From positions 1-32,476 of the IMG/VR virus record IMGVR_UViG_3300036800_000053: 32,476 bases of DNA. The stretch is one strand, 5' to 3'. The stretch is from a virus. Each line of letters begins with the position of its first letter. The stretch's first letter is position 1. The notes under the pieces were generated by a model. The model made no database searches. It saw only the letters and a list, made by a program, of their open reading frames with translations, and had not been told where the DNA came from. A program made the position numbers and the translations under genes. This document shows, piece after piece, positions 8,923 to 17,924 of this stretch.

Positions 8923-11900
8923 GTGCGACAACATTAACTATCACCATAGCAGGAGGCGTGTACAACGTCTGGGAGGGCTCATACAGCCTCCAAGACCAGA
9001 TTGAACAGCGATCACAACTTACCTTCATCGTACATGATCCATCGGCCTCTTTCCTCTTCAAGAAAGGGCAAAGGATAACGGTATCAGACACATTAGAGTC
9101 TTTGCTATTCGATGGCAACATAACCGATATTGTGCGTGACCCAGGCGTGGGTACGGACATGTACCACACGATTACATGTGTTGATAAGATAGCAGTGCTA
9201 GATGGGCAAACATCAAATAAGCTGTATGTCAATCAATATGCTGGTGTGATAGCTGTTGACCAGATAAAAGACCAGTGGACAAATGGCATTCTTGCAACAT
9301 TTGCCATCGACACAGACACGACACAGGCCAATTTTAAAGAGGGTAACCTTGCTGGGACAGTGGCGTCCGCTAATGTGGATGATGGGAATTTGGAACTGGC
9401 TCCGGCTGGCTCAGCACTCAATATTGTCGAGAGTACAACCTCAAATTTCAGCACAGGCTCGCTCACGAACGCTACAGCCTCTAGCAACACGCTCGCACCT
9501 ACAGCCACTAGTAGTATCAAGCTTGTTGGCACGGAGTCCCTGACACAAGACGGGAATGCGTATACCTACATTCAGATATTCCAAGGCGGTGGCATCGTCG
9601 TTGTCGGCTCTCGCTACCTTTCTTATGACGTGTGGGTAGCAGATGGCTCGCCGACTGGTCAAGTGGGCGTTGACATCGTGTTCACCGATGGCACAACACT
9701 GCGAGATGCAACACAGGATTATAGGTACCGTGACTCTCAGAACATAAATCCACATCCAAATAATGATATTGGAGGCTTTGCAAAGGGCACTTGGTGGCGT
9801 CGGACCTTTCTGCTTGACAACTTCTCAGGTAAAACGATTGCATACGTTACAGTCGTGCTAGAGGGGAATGTGCAAGGGGAATACGTTGCGTACTTCAAGA
9901 ATATCAATGAGGTGAATAGTAGCGGTACAGTCATTAATTCATTCTTTAACGGCACATTTGGTGTAAATCCACCTAGAAAGTTGTTCAATAGCGGTTATTC
10001 TAGCGTTTCCTGCACACTTGTCAATACGTACGATTGCTCTACATCTAATCGGGTCAGCTCATCATATAACATGAGCCATGTCAATATCCTCAAAAGTACG
10101 TTTATATCTTGGATTGCAACTGAGCCAACAAATACATCTGTACAGGTTGAATATTCTATTGACGGTGGGAACAGTTACACTATTTGTACAAATGATGCTC
10201 CTCTGCCAAATCTGCCTGCTGGCCTCAACGTAGCAGGCAAGTCTATCCAATTCAGACAAACATTTCTCCAATCAGAGAAAGCTCTCCCAGATGATAAGCC
10301 CTTCCTCAAAAGCATGCACGTCTCTCTTGTGCCCTCGTATACAGCCTCAAAAAATGATGCGGTATGGTCGGGAACCACAAATGCAGAGTGGAACAACGTT
10401 GGTATGACTTTCACGAATACACAGGTACCGGGTGTGCTCTTGACGCTCTTCCAGGCCGTCAGGAATTGGCACGGTGCCGATCTCTCGGGTATGACATTGT
10501 TTGGAGCAGGAGCATCAGGCCCGGGGCCAACGACTGTCAGACTGCACTGCAACCTTGGCACGCTCTGGATTGAGATAGGCACATCCATGGAAGGACACGC
10601 AAGAGCCGATTTTGTAGGCACGTGGGGAGACGGTAGGATAGATTGTGATGTCTACTTTGATAGGACAGATGCTTTTGCATCAATTGAATATCGAAGAACG
10701 AATGACAGTAACTATGATGCAAACTATGCCTATGCTGTCCAATTTGCACTCAACACGGTATCCCTGCAAAGAGGATCGAATAGTAGCGCCTCATCGAACG
10801 GGACAAGAACACAGGTAGCTACTGCTGCCAGTGGAATAGCTAGCGCGTCTTGGCATCACGTCACCATCATATTTAACGGGTCTAATCATCAAGTATGGGT
10901 AGATGATACCGTCTTAATCAATGCAACTGATAGCACGTATTTATCAGCAGGACGTATTTCATTTCGTGCTTCTAATGCAAACGTGTCGCAAGGGTATCAA
11001 GGACAGTTCAACAATTTTGGCATAACTGTAGTCGGGATGAGCGGGACGTTCCTCAATCCATCCACATCGCTCACAAGTCTCGGGACCTATCTCAACAGCG
11101 TGATTAGCTGGCAAGATGAGAGTATCAACGGACAGAACACGAGCCTGCTGGTCGAGAGCACTATCAATGGTGGCAGTAGTTTTCAGACGTGCACGAATGG
11201 TGGGCCTGTCAGCACCAATTTTACCCCAGGACAGTCACTCAGCGGTATCTCTTTTCAGCTCAGAGTCACGCTCACAACAGCAAGTGCTAGTGCCATGCCA
11301 CAACTTCAAAGCTTAGTAGCGCGAGTCTTGGGAGGCTTCTCTAGCTCAGGGACGCGGATCCACAAAGCACTGCTACTGACAAATGTTGGTGTGTGTGGAT
11401 CCACAATCGTCGCATGGAACGCCCTTACACCAGTAGGTACAAGCGTAGCAGTGGCTACGAGCTTGGATGGTGTGAGTTATACCAGCATTGCGAACGGCGG
11501 GGCGATTAATGGCATCACGCAACAGCCTGCGCCCACCATTGACAGCTTCAATCTCAATACAAGCGGCTCGTATATCATGACCTTCCAAGCAGGTGGGAAT
11601 GTTGGTGTGTGGAACTTCGATACGATCAACTCGCGGGTCACTGTGAACAGCGGATTTGCTACTGTGCTGCTCAACTCTACGATATCGGTCAAAGATGTAG
11701 ATGTAGTGATGGATGCGGACGCGCTCAACCAGGACGGGCTCGTATGGAGGTGGCAGGATGCGAGCAACTTCTATGAGCTACTTGTCTTCGATGCCTCTTC
11801 TGATACAGGAACAACGAATATTCTCAAATTATTCAAAATTGTGAGTAACGTCACAACTCAAATAGGCTCAAATGTCGCTATCAGCTTTACAAGAGGACAA

Positions 11901-13484
11901 CAAAAAAGATATAGAGTGCTGATGGTGGGGACATCTATTCAAGTGTGGATGGATGGGACGCGGCTTATCAATACGACGGACGCGGCGCTCGCTGGTCCTG
12001 GCAAAGTTGGTTTGATGCATGTCTCAGGAACGGGTATCAATGGTGGAAGTTTCCATCTGCTCAGGATACAGCCACAAGGGGACAATCTTACAGGAAAACT
12101 GGTCTACGTCAAGGAAACTTTGACGAGCACGGTCCCGACTGTCACACCACAAATCACCAATACAACCACGCTCGTCACCAATCCGAATATCGGTATGGGA
12201 AGCCTCGTCCCTCTTGCAGATTATCGCAACACATACAAAACGGACAATATTAAAGATCTTGCAAAACGCTCTAACTACTACTGGAATGTGAAACAAGACG
12301 GCTCTTTCATCTTCCTTCCCAGGACAGCGGTTCCCTCACCATGGGCCCTTTCCTCTAGCAACCCGCCTGACATTCTCGACGAGGGATTGCAGCTAGAGGA
12401 TAGCGCAGACGCTTATAGGAATAGACAGACACTCATCAATGTACAATCCACTATCGTGTCTTCAGAGACGCTTACAGGGAATGGAACCGACACAACATTC
12501 ACTCTAGGCTTACCTGTTGTTTCAATGACTTCCATGGCCTTGAATGGGCAAAGTAAGACATTTGGATTGAAAGGGACAGCGGGAGCGGACTTTTACTATG
12601 CAGTGGGGGATAGCGGGATCACTCAAGACGCAAGTGGCGATGTGCTGCAGAAGGACTTTGACCAGCTCATTGTCTCCTATGTCGGCCAGACGACCACCAC
12701 CGTTACGCGGGACAACACTGGTCAATTTGCAGGCACAACTTCACAGAAGGACTACCTAGACCAATCAGGTTTATCTATCCCTGTACAAACTGTGCTCAAC
12801 CAAGTTAGTGCAGTCATCAATGCGAGCGGGAATAGCGATGATCTAGACGTGAGTCTGGTCAAGAGGATCGCATTTGATGCCAACATCACAGCGCAGAGCG
12901 GCACAAGTCCCACAGTCAGATTTTTCATTGACAGGAAAGCTACCGATGGGAGCTATGTCCAAATCTATGACAGCGGGGTGATATCTGCCCTTCAAGCGGT
13001 CTCCACCACGATAGGCCCTAAATGCACGGTGACCGAGGTCTTAGGCACGACTGTGAGGGCTCGGTGGACTATTGGAGGCTCGTCTAGCCCAACGAAAACC
13101 TTCTCAATCTCAATTCAGGGACGTGTAGACCCAGGGCTCGCTGGCATCGGGATAGTAGAAGCTGTGGAAGATGTGAGCAGCATGAATCTAGACGTGCCAG
13201 GAGCTAATGCTCTAGGCGATTCCAGATTGCAGCAGCTCGGCGTGATAGGGCAAATACTACGGTTCAAAACGGAGCGAACGGGGCTCGCAGTCGGTCAATA
13301 TCTTACCGTGTTGCATCCTGTGCTCAAACTCAACGACGCGGCCATGCTTATCACGAAAAGTACACGCACACAAGCATCCATCACTGATTCAGGTTCGCAG
13401 TCGCAGTGTTACAGGTTCGATATAACTGCAGTTAGCGGCCCGTCCTTATCCGAATGGGAAGCAGCATTAAATGACACTCTATAA
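8919..13484 (+). CDS. Large tail-tip/hub protein with repeated beta modules
   Basis: This 1521-residue protein follows the tape measure with an ATGA overlap. Residues 1-130 look like a tail-hub N-terminus (ITVSDTLESLLFDGNITDI). The middle is modular. Beta-sandwich units at about 367-470, 707-803 and 808-864 share ISW...TSVxVExSxDGG...TNGGP. Two LamG/concanavalin-like units at about 474-705 and 876-1050 share HQVWVDDTxLIN / IQVWMDGTRLIN. Residues ~1090-1300 and ~1410-1521 resume hub-like sequence (DSRLQQLGVIGQILRFKTER). Residues ~1310-1402 hold a domain duplicated as the next gene. It is probably the tail-tip hub with glycan-binding insertions; no catalytic motif was seen. Confidence 0.8.
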   Translation: MSATTLTITIAGGVYNVWEGSYSLQDQIEQRSQLTFIVHDPSASFLFKKGQRITVSDTLESLLFDGNITDIVRDPGVGTDMYHTITCVDKIAVLDGQTSNKLYVNQYAGVIAVDQIKDQWTNGILATFAIDTDTTQANFKEGNLAGTVASANVDDGNLELAPAGSALNIVESTTSNFSTGSLTNATASSNTLAPTATSSIKLVGTESLTQDGNAYTYIQIFQGGGIVVVGSRYLSYDVWVADGSPTGQVGVDIVFTDGTTLRDATQDYRYRDSQNINPHPNNDIGGFAKGTWWRRTFLLDNFSGKTIAYVTVVLEGNVQGEYVAYFKNINEVNSSGTVINSFFNGTFGVNPPRKLFNSGYSSVSCTLVNTYDCSTSNRVSSSYNMSHVNILKSTFISWIATEPTNTSVQVEYSIDGGNSYTICTNDAPLPNLPAGLNVAGKSIQFRQTFLQSEKALPDDKPFLKSMHVSLVPSYTASKNDAVWSGTTNAEWNNVGMTFTNTQVPGVLLTLFQAVRNWHGADLSGMTLFGAGASGPGPTTVRLHCNLGTLWIEIGTSMEGHARADFVGTWGDGRIDCDVYFDRTDAFASIEYRRTNDSNYDANYAYAVQFALNTVSLQRGSNSSASSNGTRTQVATAASGIASASWHHVTIIFNGSNHQVWVDDTVLINATDSTYLSAGRISFRASNANVSQGYQGQFNNFGITVVGMSGTFLNPSTSLTSLGTYLNSVISWQDESINGQNTSLLVESTINGGSSFQTCTNGGPVSTNFTPGQSLSGISFQLRVTLTTASASAMPQLQSLVARVLGGFSSSGTRIHKALLLTNVGVCGSTIVAWNALTPVGTSVAVATSLDGVSYTSIANGGAINGITQQPAPTIDSFNLNTSGSYIMTFQAGGNVGVWNFDTINSRVTVNSGFATVLLNSTISVKDVDVVMDADALNQDGLVWRWQDASNFYELLVFDASSDTGTTNILKLFKIVSNVTTQIGSNVAISFTRGQQKRYRVLMVGTSIQVWMDGTRLINTTDAALAGPGKVGLMHVSGTGINGGSFHLLRIQPQGDNLTGKLVYVKETLTSTVPTVTPQITNTTTLVTNPNIGMGSLVPLADYRNTYKTDNIKDLAKRSNYYWNVKQDGSFIFLPRTAVPSPWALSSSNPPDILDEGLQLEDSADAYRNRQTLINVQSTIVSSETLTGNGTDTTFTLGLPVVSMTSMALNGQSKTFGLKGTAGADFYYAVGDSGITQDASGDVLQKDFDQLIVSYVGQTTTTVTRDNTGQFAGTTSQKDYLDQSGLSIPVQTVLNQVSAVINASGNSDDLDVSLVKRIAFDANITAQSGTSPTVRFFIDRKATDGSYVQIYDSGVISALQAVSTTIGPKCTVTEVLGTTVRARWTIGGSSSPTKTFSISIQGRVDPGLAGIGIVEAVEDVSSMNLDVPGANALGDSRLQQLGVIGQILRFKTERTGLAVGQYLTVLHPVLKLNDAAMLITKSTRTQASITDSGSQSQCYRFDITAVSGPSLSEWEAALNDTL

Positions 13485-13496
13485 GGAGAAACATGC

Positions 13497-13868
13497 ATGA
13501 GTAAGGTAGTTCTACTCAATCAAGCAGCAGCCATGAAAACGTCAAATAGCGATACAGGCAACATTTCATGGGGGAATGCGTCAACGATTGCAGTAGACGT
13601 TATTGCTACTAATCAGCAAGGGACATCACCTACACTTCAAATCCTTGTAGATCGTCTGGGAGCCGATGGAGTGACTTATTTCAACATGTATGATAGTACC
13701 GCTATTTCAGTGAGTACAGCTAGTACAACTCCGGTTGTGATTAAGCGGTCAATTGGCCCGGGCTGCACGACTACTGAGGAAATTGGATCGAGCGGACGTG
13801 TGAGGTGGGTCATTGGTGGCTCAGCAAGCCCGGGCGCATTATTCGCGGTTTCGATACAGGGGGAGTGA
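13497..13868 (+). CDS. Stand-alone copy of a tail-tip beta domain
   Basis: This 123-residue beta-rich protein has AAGGAG about 9 bases before the ATG. It parallels residues ~1310-1402 of the preceding tail protein: GTSPTLQILVDRLGADGVTYFNMYDS here against GTSPTVRFFIDRKATDGSYVQIYDS there. Then come IGPGCTTTE / IGPKCTVTE, VRWVIGGSASP / ARWTIGGSSSP and FAVSIQGE / FSISIQGR. It is therefore a paralogous domain expressed as its own protein, probably a minor tail-tip or fibre component. Partner and function are unknown. Confidence 0.75.
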   Translation: MSKVVLLNQAAAMKTSNSDTGNISWGNASTIAVDVIATNQQGTSPTLQILVDRLGADGVTYFNMYDSTAISVSTASTTPVVIKRSIGPGCTTTEEIGSSGRVRWVIGGSASPGALFAVSIQGE

Positions 13869-13908
13869 AGTGTACGCTTGGATCTTTATCAACAAGGAGG
13901 AAAAGTAA

Positions 13909-14346
13909 ATGGCAGGCATGTCAGCATATCTTGAGGACTCGGTTCTCAAATGGCTCAAAAACGCATCACTTACAGGTACGGCCTTTAATGGAAGTACCCC
14001 ACCTACTACGCATTATGTAGCATTATTCACTACCAACCCAACGGCAGATGACGGGACTGGTGCCGTTGAGGTATCCGGTGGTAGCTATGCGAGAGCTAGC
14101 ATCACAGCGTCAAGCGGCTATTCGGCTATTAGTGGATCAGGTACAAGCCCACACCAGATAAGCAATAGCGGCACGGTGACATTTGCCACGCCCACAGCCA
14201 ATTGGGGCGCTGTGATAGGTATAGGTATCTACGATGCATCAACGTCAGGAAACCTATTATACTGGAATAGCATCACTTCGCAGACAATCAACACCGGGGT
14301 GGTAGCTAGTTTTGCCGCTTCTGCTCTTGTCATCACTCAAGACTGA
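13909..14346 (+). CDS. Gp80-like tail fibre/minor tail protein
   Basis: This 145-residue protein has the pattern of a small tail-fibre-associated family. YVALFTTNPTADDGTGAVEVSGGSYARA is followed by FATPTANWGAVIGIGIYDASTSGNLLYWNSI. The 'TxNPTADGTGxEVSGGxYAR' and 'WGxxxGxGIYDAxxxGNLLYW' blocks are diagnostic. It starts after AAGGAGG with good spacing and lies among other tail-tip genes. It probably forms a small beta-barrel module of the tail tip or receptor-binding apparatus. Confidence 0.8.
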   Translation: MAGMSAYLEDSVLKWLKNASLTGTAFNGSTPPTTHYVALFTTNPTADDGTGAVEVSGGSYARASITASSGYSAISGSGTSPHQISNSGTVTFATPTANWGAVIGIGIYDASTSGNLLYWNSITSQTINTGVVASFAASALVITQD

Positions 14347-14370
14347 TTTACAGCTTATAAGGAGGAAATC

Positions 14371-15264
14371 ATGCCTTTAACACCAGGAACAGCAGATGTG
14401 CTGCAAACGATGGCAGCCCCCACCGTTGTACAGAATGCAACGGGCGCGGGCGCGGCTATCACCTATAATATTGTCGCTGTAAACGAGGCAGGTGCTGATG
14501 GTGCTCCAAGTCCCTCGTTTGTGACGGGAGCAAACAACGCAGCCACTGCCAACAATACGATAAGTTGGGTAGCCATACCAGGCGCGTCGGCCTATCGCGT
14601 GCTCAAAAATGGCGCCTTGCTGGCAACGCTCGCCGCTGGGGTAACTTCATACACTGATAGTGCGGGCGCGTCGGGCGCAACCTATGTAGCTCAAACATCC
14701 AACCCTATAGCGCCTGTTCCGGTAGCAAATAGCGTGCTAGATGGTGGCAAACCAACCTATAGCGCAGCCAAGCAAGGTCTTGTGCCTGCTGCAACACCTA
14801 CTGATGTTTTTACGATCATCGGATCAGCTTCAAAGATCATCCGTATATTGCGTATTGAGATTGTCGTCACGTCTACAGCAGCTACAGGCGCGGCTATTGA
14901 TGTCCTGCTCTTGAGACGTTCGACAGCGGACACAGGCGGTACATCAACGACTACAGCACTTATTCCACACGACAATCTTGACCCTCCAGCTACGTCAGTC
15001 GTGACCAGCTACACAGCCAATCCAGGAGCACTTGGTACGATTATTGGTGTTGCGCTGCGAGCGACAAAGCTCATGCCCACGCTCGCAACTTCCACTGCTA
15101 CAGACTTCCCACTCCCTGATAGGGTTTTCTGGGATTTTGGCAACCGTCCAGGCAAGGGGATTGTGCTGAGAGGCGTTGCTGACACGCTCGCAATCAACCT
15201 GAACTCAGTGTCACTAGCAGCGGGCGCTTCCATGTCGATTGGTGTGGAACTTACAGAGGAGTAG
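14371..15264 (+). CDS. Virion protein with N-terminal fibronectin-III-like domain
   Basis: This 297-residue, Ala/Thr/Ser-rich protein has an ideal ribosome site (AAGGAGG). Residues ~18-110 resemble a fibronectin type III/Big-like fold, ending in the usual WVAIPGASAYRVLKNGALLATL ... TSYTDSAGASG pattern. Residues ~130-297 are a separate beta-rich domain (IIRILRIEIVVTSTAATGAAIDVLLLRRSTADTGG) found in virion structural proteins placed beside tail fibres. Both suggest an exposed tail appendage protein, perhaps binding carbohydrate. Confidence 0.68.
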   Translation: MPLTPGTADVLQTMAAPTVVQNATGAGAAITYNIVAVNEAGADGAPSPSFVTGANNAATANNTISWVAIPGASAYRVLKNGALLATLAAGVTSYTDSAGASGATYVAQTSNPIAPVPVANSVLDGGKPTYSAAKQGLVPAATPTDVFTIIGSASKIIRILRIEIVVTSTAATGAAIDVLLLRRSTADTGGTSTTTALIPHDNLDPPATSVVTSYTANPGALGTIIGVALRATKLMPTLATSTATDFPLPDRVFWDFGNRPGKGIVLRGVADTLAINLNSVSLAAGASMSIGVELTEE

Positions 15265-15267
15265 GCC

Positions 15268-16407
15268 ATGAGCGGCAATTTTACTGGAACGCAACCAACG
15301 GATGGGGCAACAGTCCCGATAAGCTCGGAGTACTCACCACAAAATAATACGTTTCCTGCCATGCAAGGCGCGGACGGGGCCTATGTTGACGCATTTGGGA
15401 ACCCGTCAACGGCTCCCGTCATGTCTTTCATACAGCCTAGAGTTGTACAGTGGAAGACTGCACAGACTGGAGCAGGAGCAAAAAGCTTATCTTGCTCCTT
15501 TCAAAATCCCAACACGGGCGGGAATTCCATTGTCGTCTGCCTCGGCGCGGGCGATATGGAGGATGCGGTTACTAGCTTCCAAATAACGGACACGAAAGGC
15601 AATACATACACTAAAGTTGCATTTCAACCACAAGGAAGCACACTTGAATCTGCTATCTTTTTTGCAAGTGGCATAAAGCTAGGATCGAACACGATCACGG
15701 TCAACATCACAGGTCCCACTGCTGTACCTACTGGCATCTCCATGAAGATCTATGAGGCCTGGGGATTGATTGCTTCCTTGGATGCACTTGATCAGGTTGA
15801 TGTGGGGAATAGCGCAGGCTCAACACTGGCGACGGCTACATCGATCACACCATCCGTCCCCAATTCCATAGCCTTTACAGCTCTCGCAGTGGGAGGAGTC
15901 ACAACTATCACACCTGCCAGTGACTGGTCTGCCAACGATGGGACAATCTTTCCTTGGGGTGGAAACCTTGGGGCATTTGACTCTCAAGTAAGGCAGCTCT
16001 CAACCGTGGTAACGGTGACACCCCAAGCAAATTTGTCACTTTCTAGCGCGTGGGCTATGTGTAGCGCGACTTTTAGAACAATTGTACTACCCGTAGAGGG
16101 GACATTTAAGTATGCCCCTGCCTCAAATGCTCCCATGACATCCGTGAACGCGTCTTTAAATCCAATACAACTTCTTGTAGCAAACGGAGCACGAAAAGGT
16201 GTTAGTGTGTTCAATGCGTCTAATCCACTAAGTACATCACCAGCTACAATATTCATAGCATATGGCATTGTTACAACGAAAACACTATATGTAACGCAAA
16301 TCCCGCCAGGGGCACTTTGGGAGATGCCATTGCCAATTGTCCCTCTACCCATCTATGGGTGGTGGAGTGCTGTCAACGGGGCTGCCCAGATAACGGAGGT
16401 ATCATAA
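15268..16407 (+). CDS. Beta-rich tail appendage protein
   Basis: This 379-residue protein starts 3 bases after the preceding stop, with GAGGAG as ribosome site. Residues ~55-275 form a beta-sandwich region (SCSFQNPNTGGNSIVVCLGAG, ITDTKGNTYTKVAFQ, GSNTITVNITGP). Such 'VV..G...~~~~~DTxGNTYT' domains are common in phage and cell-surface adhesins. Residues ~285-379 are a second short domain (VFNASNPLSTSPATIFIAYG ... PLPIYGWWSA). No catalytic motif is visible. Placement before the tailspike suggests a structural or adhesive appendage. Confidence 0.65.
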   Translation: MSGNFTGTQPTDGATVPISSEYSPQNNTFPAMQGADGAYVDAFGNPSTAPVMSFIQPRVVQWKTAQTGAGAKSLSCSFQNPNTGGNSIVVCLGAGDMEDAVTSFQITDTKGNTYTKVAFQPQGSTLESAIFFASGIKLGSNTITVNITGPTAVPTGISMKIYEAWGLIASLDALDQVDVGNSAGSTLATATSITPSVPNSIAFTALAVGGVTTITPASDWSANDGTIFPWGGNLGAFDSQVRQLSTVVTVTPQANLSLSSAWAMCSATFRTIVLPVEGTFKYAPASNAPMTSVNASLNPIQLLVANGARKGVSVFNASNPLSTSPATIFIAYGIVTTKTLYVTQIPPGALWEMPLPIVPLPIYGWWSAVNGAAQITEVS

Positions 16408-16408
16408 A

Positions 16409-17911
16409 ATGCCTTTATTCTTGCCTAATCAGGCTACATCCACAATTGTCAGCAATACCAAGGCATTTTTGATTAATGCTAGGGATTTTGGCACAGTTGG
16501 AGATGGTATCCATGATGATACAACGGCCCTACAGAATGCCTTGAATGCAGTAGCACCACCTACCCCGTATTCCCCCTTGCCAGGCAATACTCTTTATATC
16601 CCGTTTGGGACATATTTGGTCTCGAAAACCTTATTGTTCTATGGGAATACGAAAATATTTGGAGCTGGCTCAAGCTCAGGTGGAACGACGATACAGGCGG
16701 CTCCAGGATTATCGACTCCTATTCTAGCTTCTTACGGTTGGTACAACAACAACACGGTAGCAGATTATCCGGTTGAAATTTCTGACTTACAATTGAGCGG
16801 CAACGGAACCATGACCGGATCAAATGGCCATGGTCTCGTAGTGATGAATTTCTGGTCTATTATTGAGCAAATTTTGATCACGGGTGTATCAGGTGTCGGG
16901 CTTATGCTTTCTGCTCAGACACAAAATAATATTCATATCACAAATACTTGCAATGAAGCAAAAATAATAAGAGTGCAAGTGCGTAATTCTGGTGGAAGAG
17001 GTATTTTTATTCAAGACAATGGGACTCCTCTTAATTCCTGCACGGATGGATTTCTTGAAGATTGTATTGTGCAGAATGCAGGTGATAGAGGTATTGATTT
17101 TCAATGCTCGTCTGGCTGGCTCGTACAAGGAAATCACGTATATGGTACGGTGCGTGATGCGTTCAAATTCGACCAGTGCTATGCAACACGTGTAACAGGA
17201 AATTATGTCGATGAGTTTGGATCAGGTTCTTCTTCTGGTATTTCTGGTATTGTCATGAATATCCTGGACGGAAGAGGATCATCGTGCATAGGAAACCATA
17301 TTGGATTTGAGAACGGTGTTGCAGCAGGTCCTTATTATGGGATAAACATTAACGGGCAGGGATCAAGTTCGTTGAGTGCGGTAGCTATAATTCATGGAAA
17401 TACAGTCAACGGAGGAAATCAAAGCGGATCAATTGGCTATTTGCTTCAAACAAACAGTTCATCATTATGGAAAGCGTACTTTGTTCAAAATGATTTCAAA
17501 AACGTAGCAACAGGAGTTACTTATGTTAGTGATGTAGATGTTGTAGGAGGTGACCTAGCTACCCTAGGCCATATTGGTTGTATTAGTACAAGACTTCCAA
17601 CGGCGGCGGCGGGCGCAAATGCAGGAAGCAGTCCTCCTGTCCCTGTTCGCAACAACTGCACAGACGTGGCAGGAAATATCACCTTTGGCACAGGGACATC
17701 ACCAGCGGCGGGCGCTATGGTTGTACTAACTTTTGCTGTAGCGTACGGAACTGCTCCAAAGGTTACGGTTACACCTATCAATTCAGCATCAGCAGCACTT
17801 AACTTTTACGTGACAAGTACAACGACAACCTTTACTGTTTCCTGTGTAACTGCTCCATCAGCAAGTCAAGGAAATACCATCTATGGATTTAATTATCATG
17901 TATTCCTGTAA
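16409..17911 (+). CDS. Tailspike with pectate-lyase-type beta-helix
   Basis: This 500-residue protein carries the pectate lyase superfamily entry motif ARDFGTVGDGIHDDTTALQNAL near residues 24-45. YIPFGTYLVSKTL and repeated right-handed beta-helix turns (residues ~60-385) follow. Residues ~395-500 form a C-terminal beta domain (PKVTVTPINSASAALNFYV) common at the tips of tail fibres. Tailspikes of this kind bind and often cut host capsule or cell-wall glycans. The active-site residues cannot be named from sequence. GGAGG lies upstream, and it follows the preceding gene by 1 base. Confidence 0.85.
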   Translation: MPLFLPNQATSTIVSNTKAFLINARDFGTVGDGIHDDTTALQNALNAVAPPTPYSPLPGNTLYIPFGTYLVSKTLLFYGNTKIFGAGSSSGGTTIQAAPGLSTPILASYGWYNNNTVADYPVEISDLQLSGNGTMTGSNGHGLVVMNFWSIIEQILITGVSGVGLMLSAQTQNNIHITNTCNEAKIIRVQVRNSGGRGIFIQDNGTPLNSCTDGFLEDCIVQNAGDRGIDFQCSSGWLVQGNHVYGTVRDAFKFDQCYATRVTGNYVDEFGSGSSSGISGIVMNILDGRGSSCIGNHIGFENGVAAGPYYGININGQGSSSLSAVAIIHGNTVNGGNQSGSIGYLLQTNSSSLWKAYFVQNDFKNVATGVTYVSDVDVVGGDLATLGHIGCISTRLPTAAAGANAGSSPPVPVRNNCTDVAGNITFGTGTSPAAGAMVVLTFAVAYGTAPKVTVTPINSASAALNFYVTSTTTTFTVSCVTAPSASQGNTIYGFNYHVFL

Positions 17912-17924
17912 AGCTGAGGCGTAA

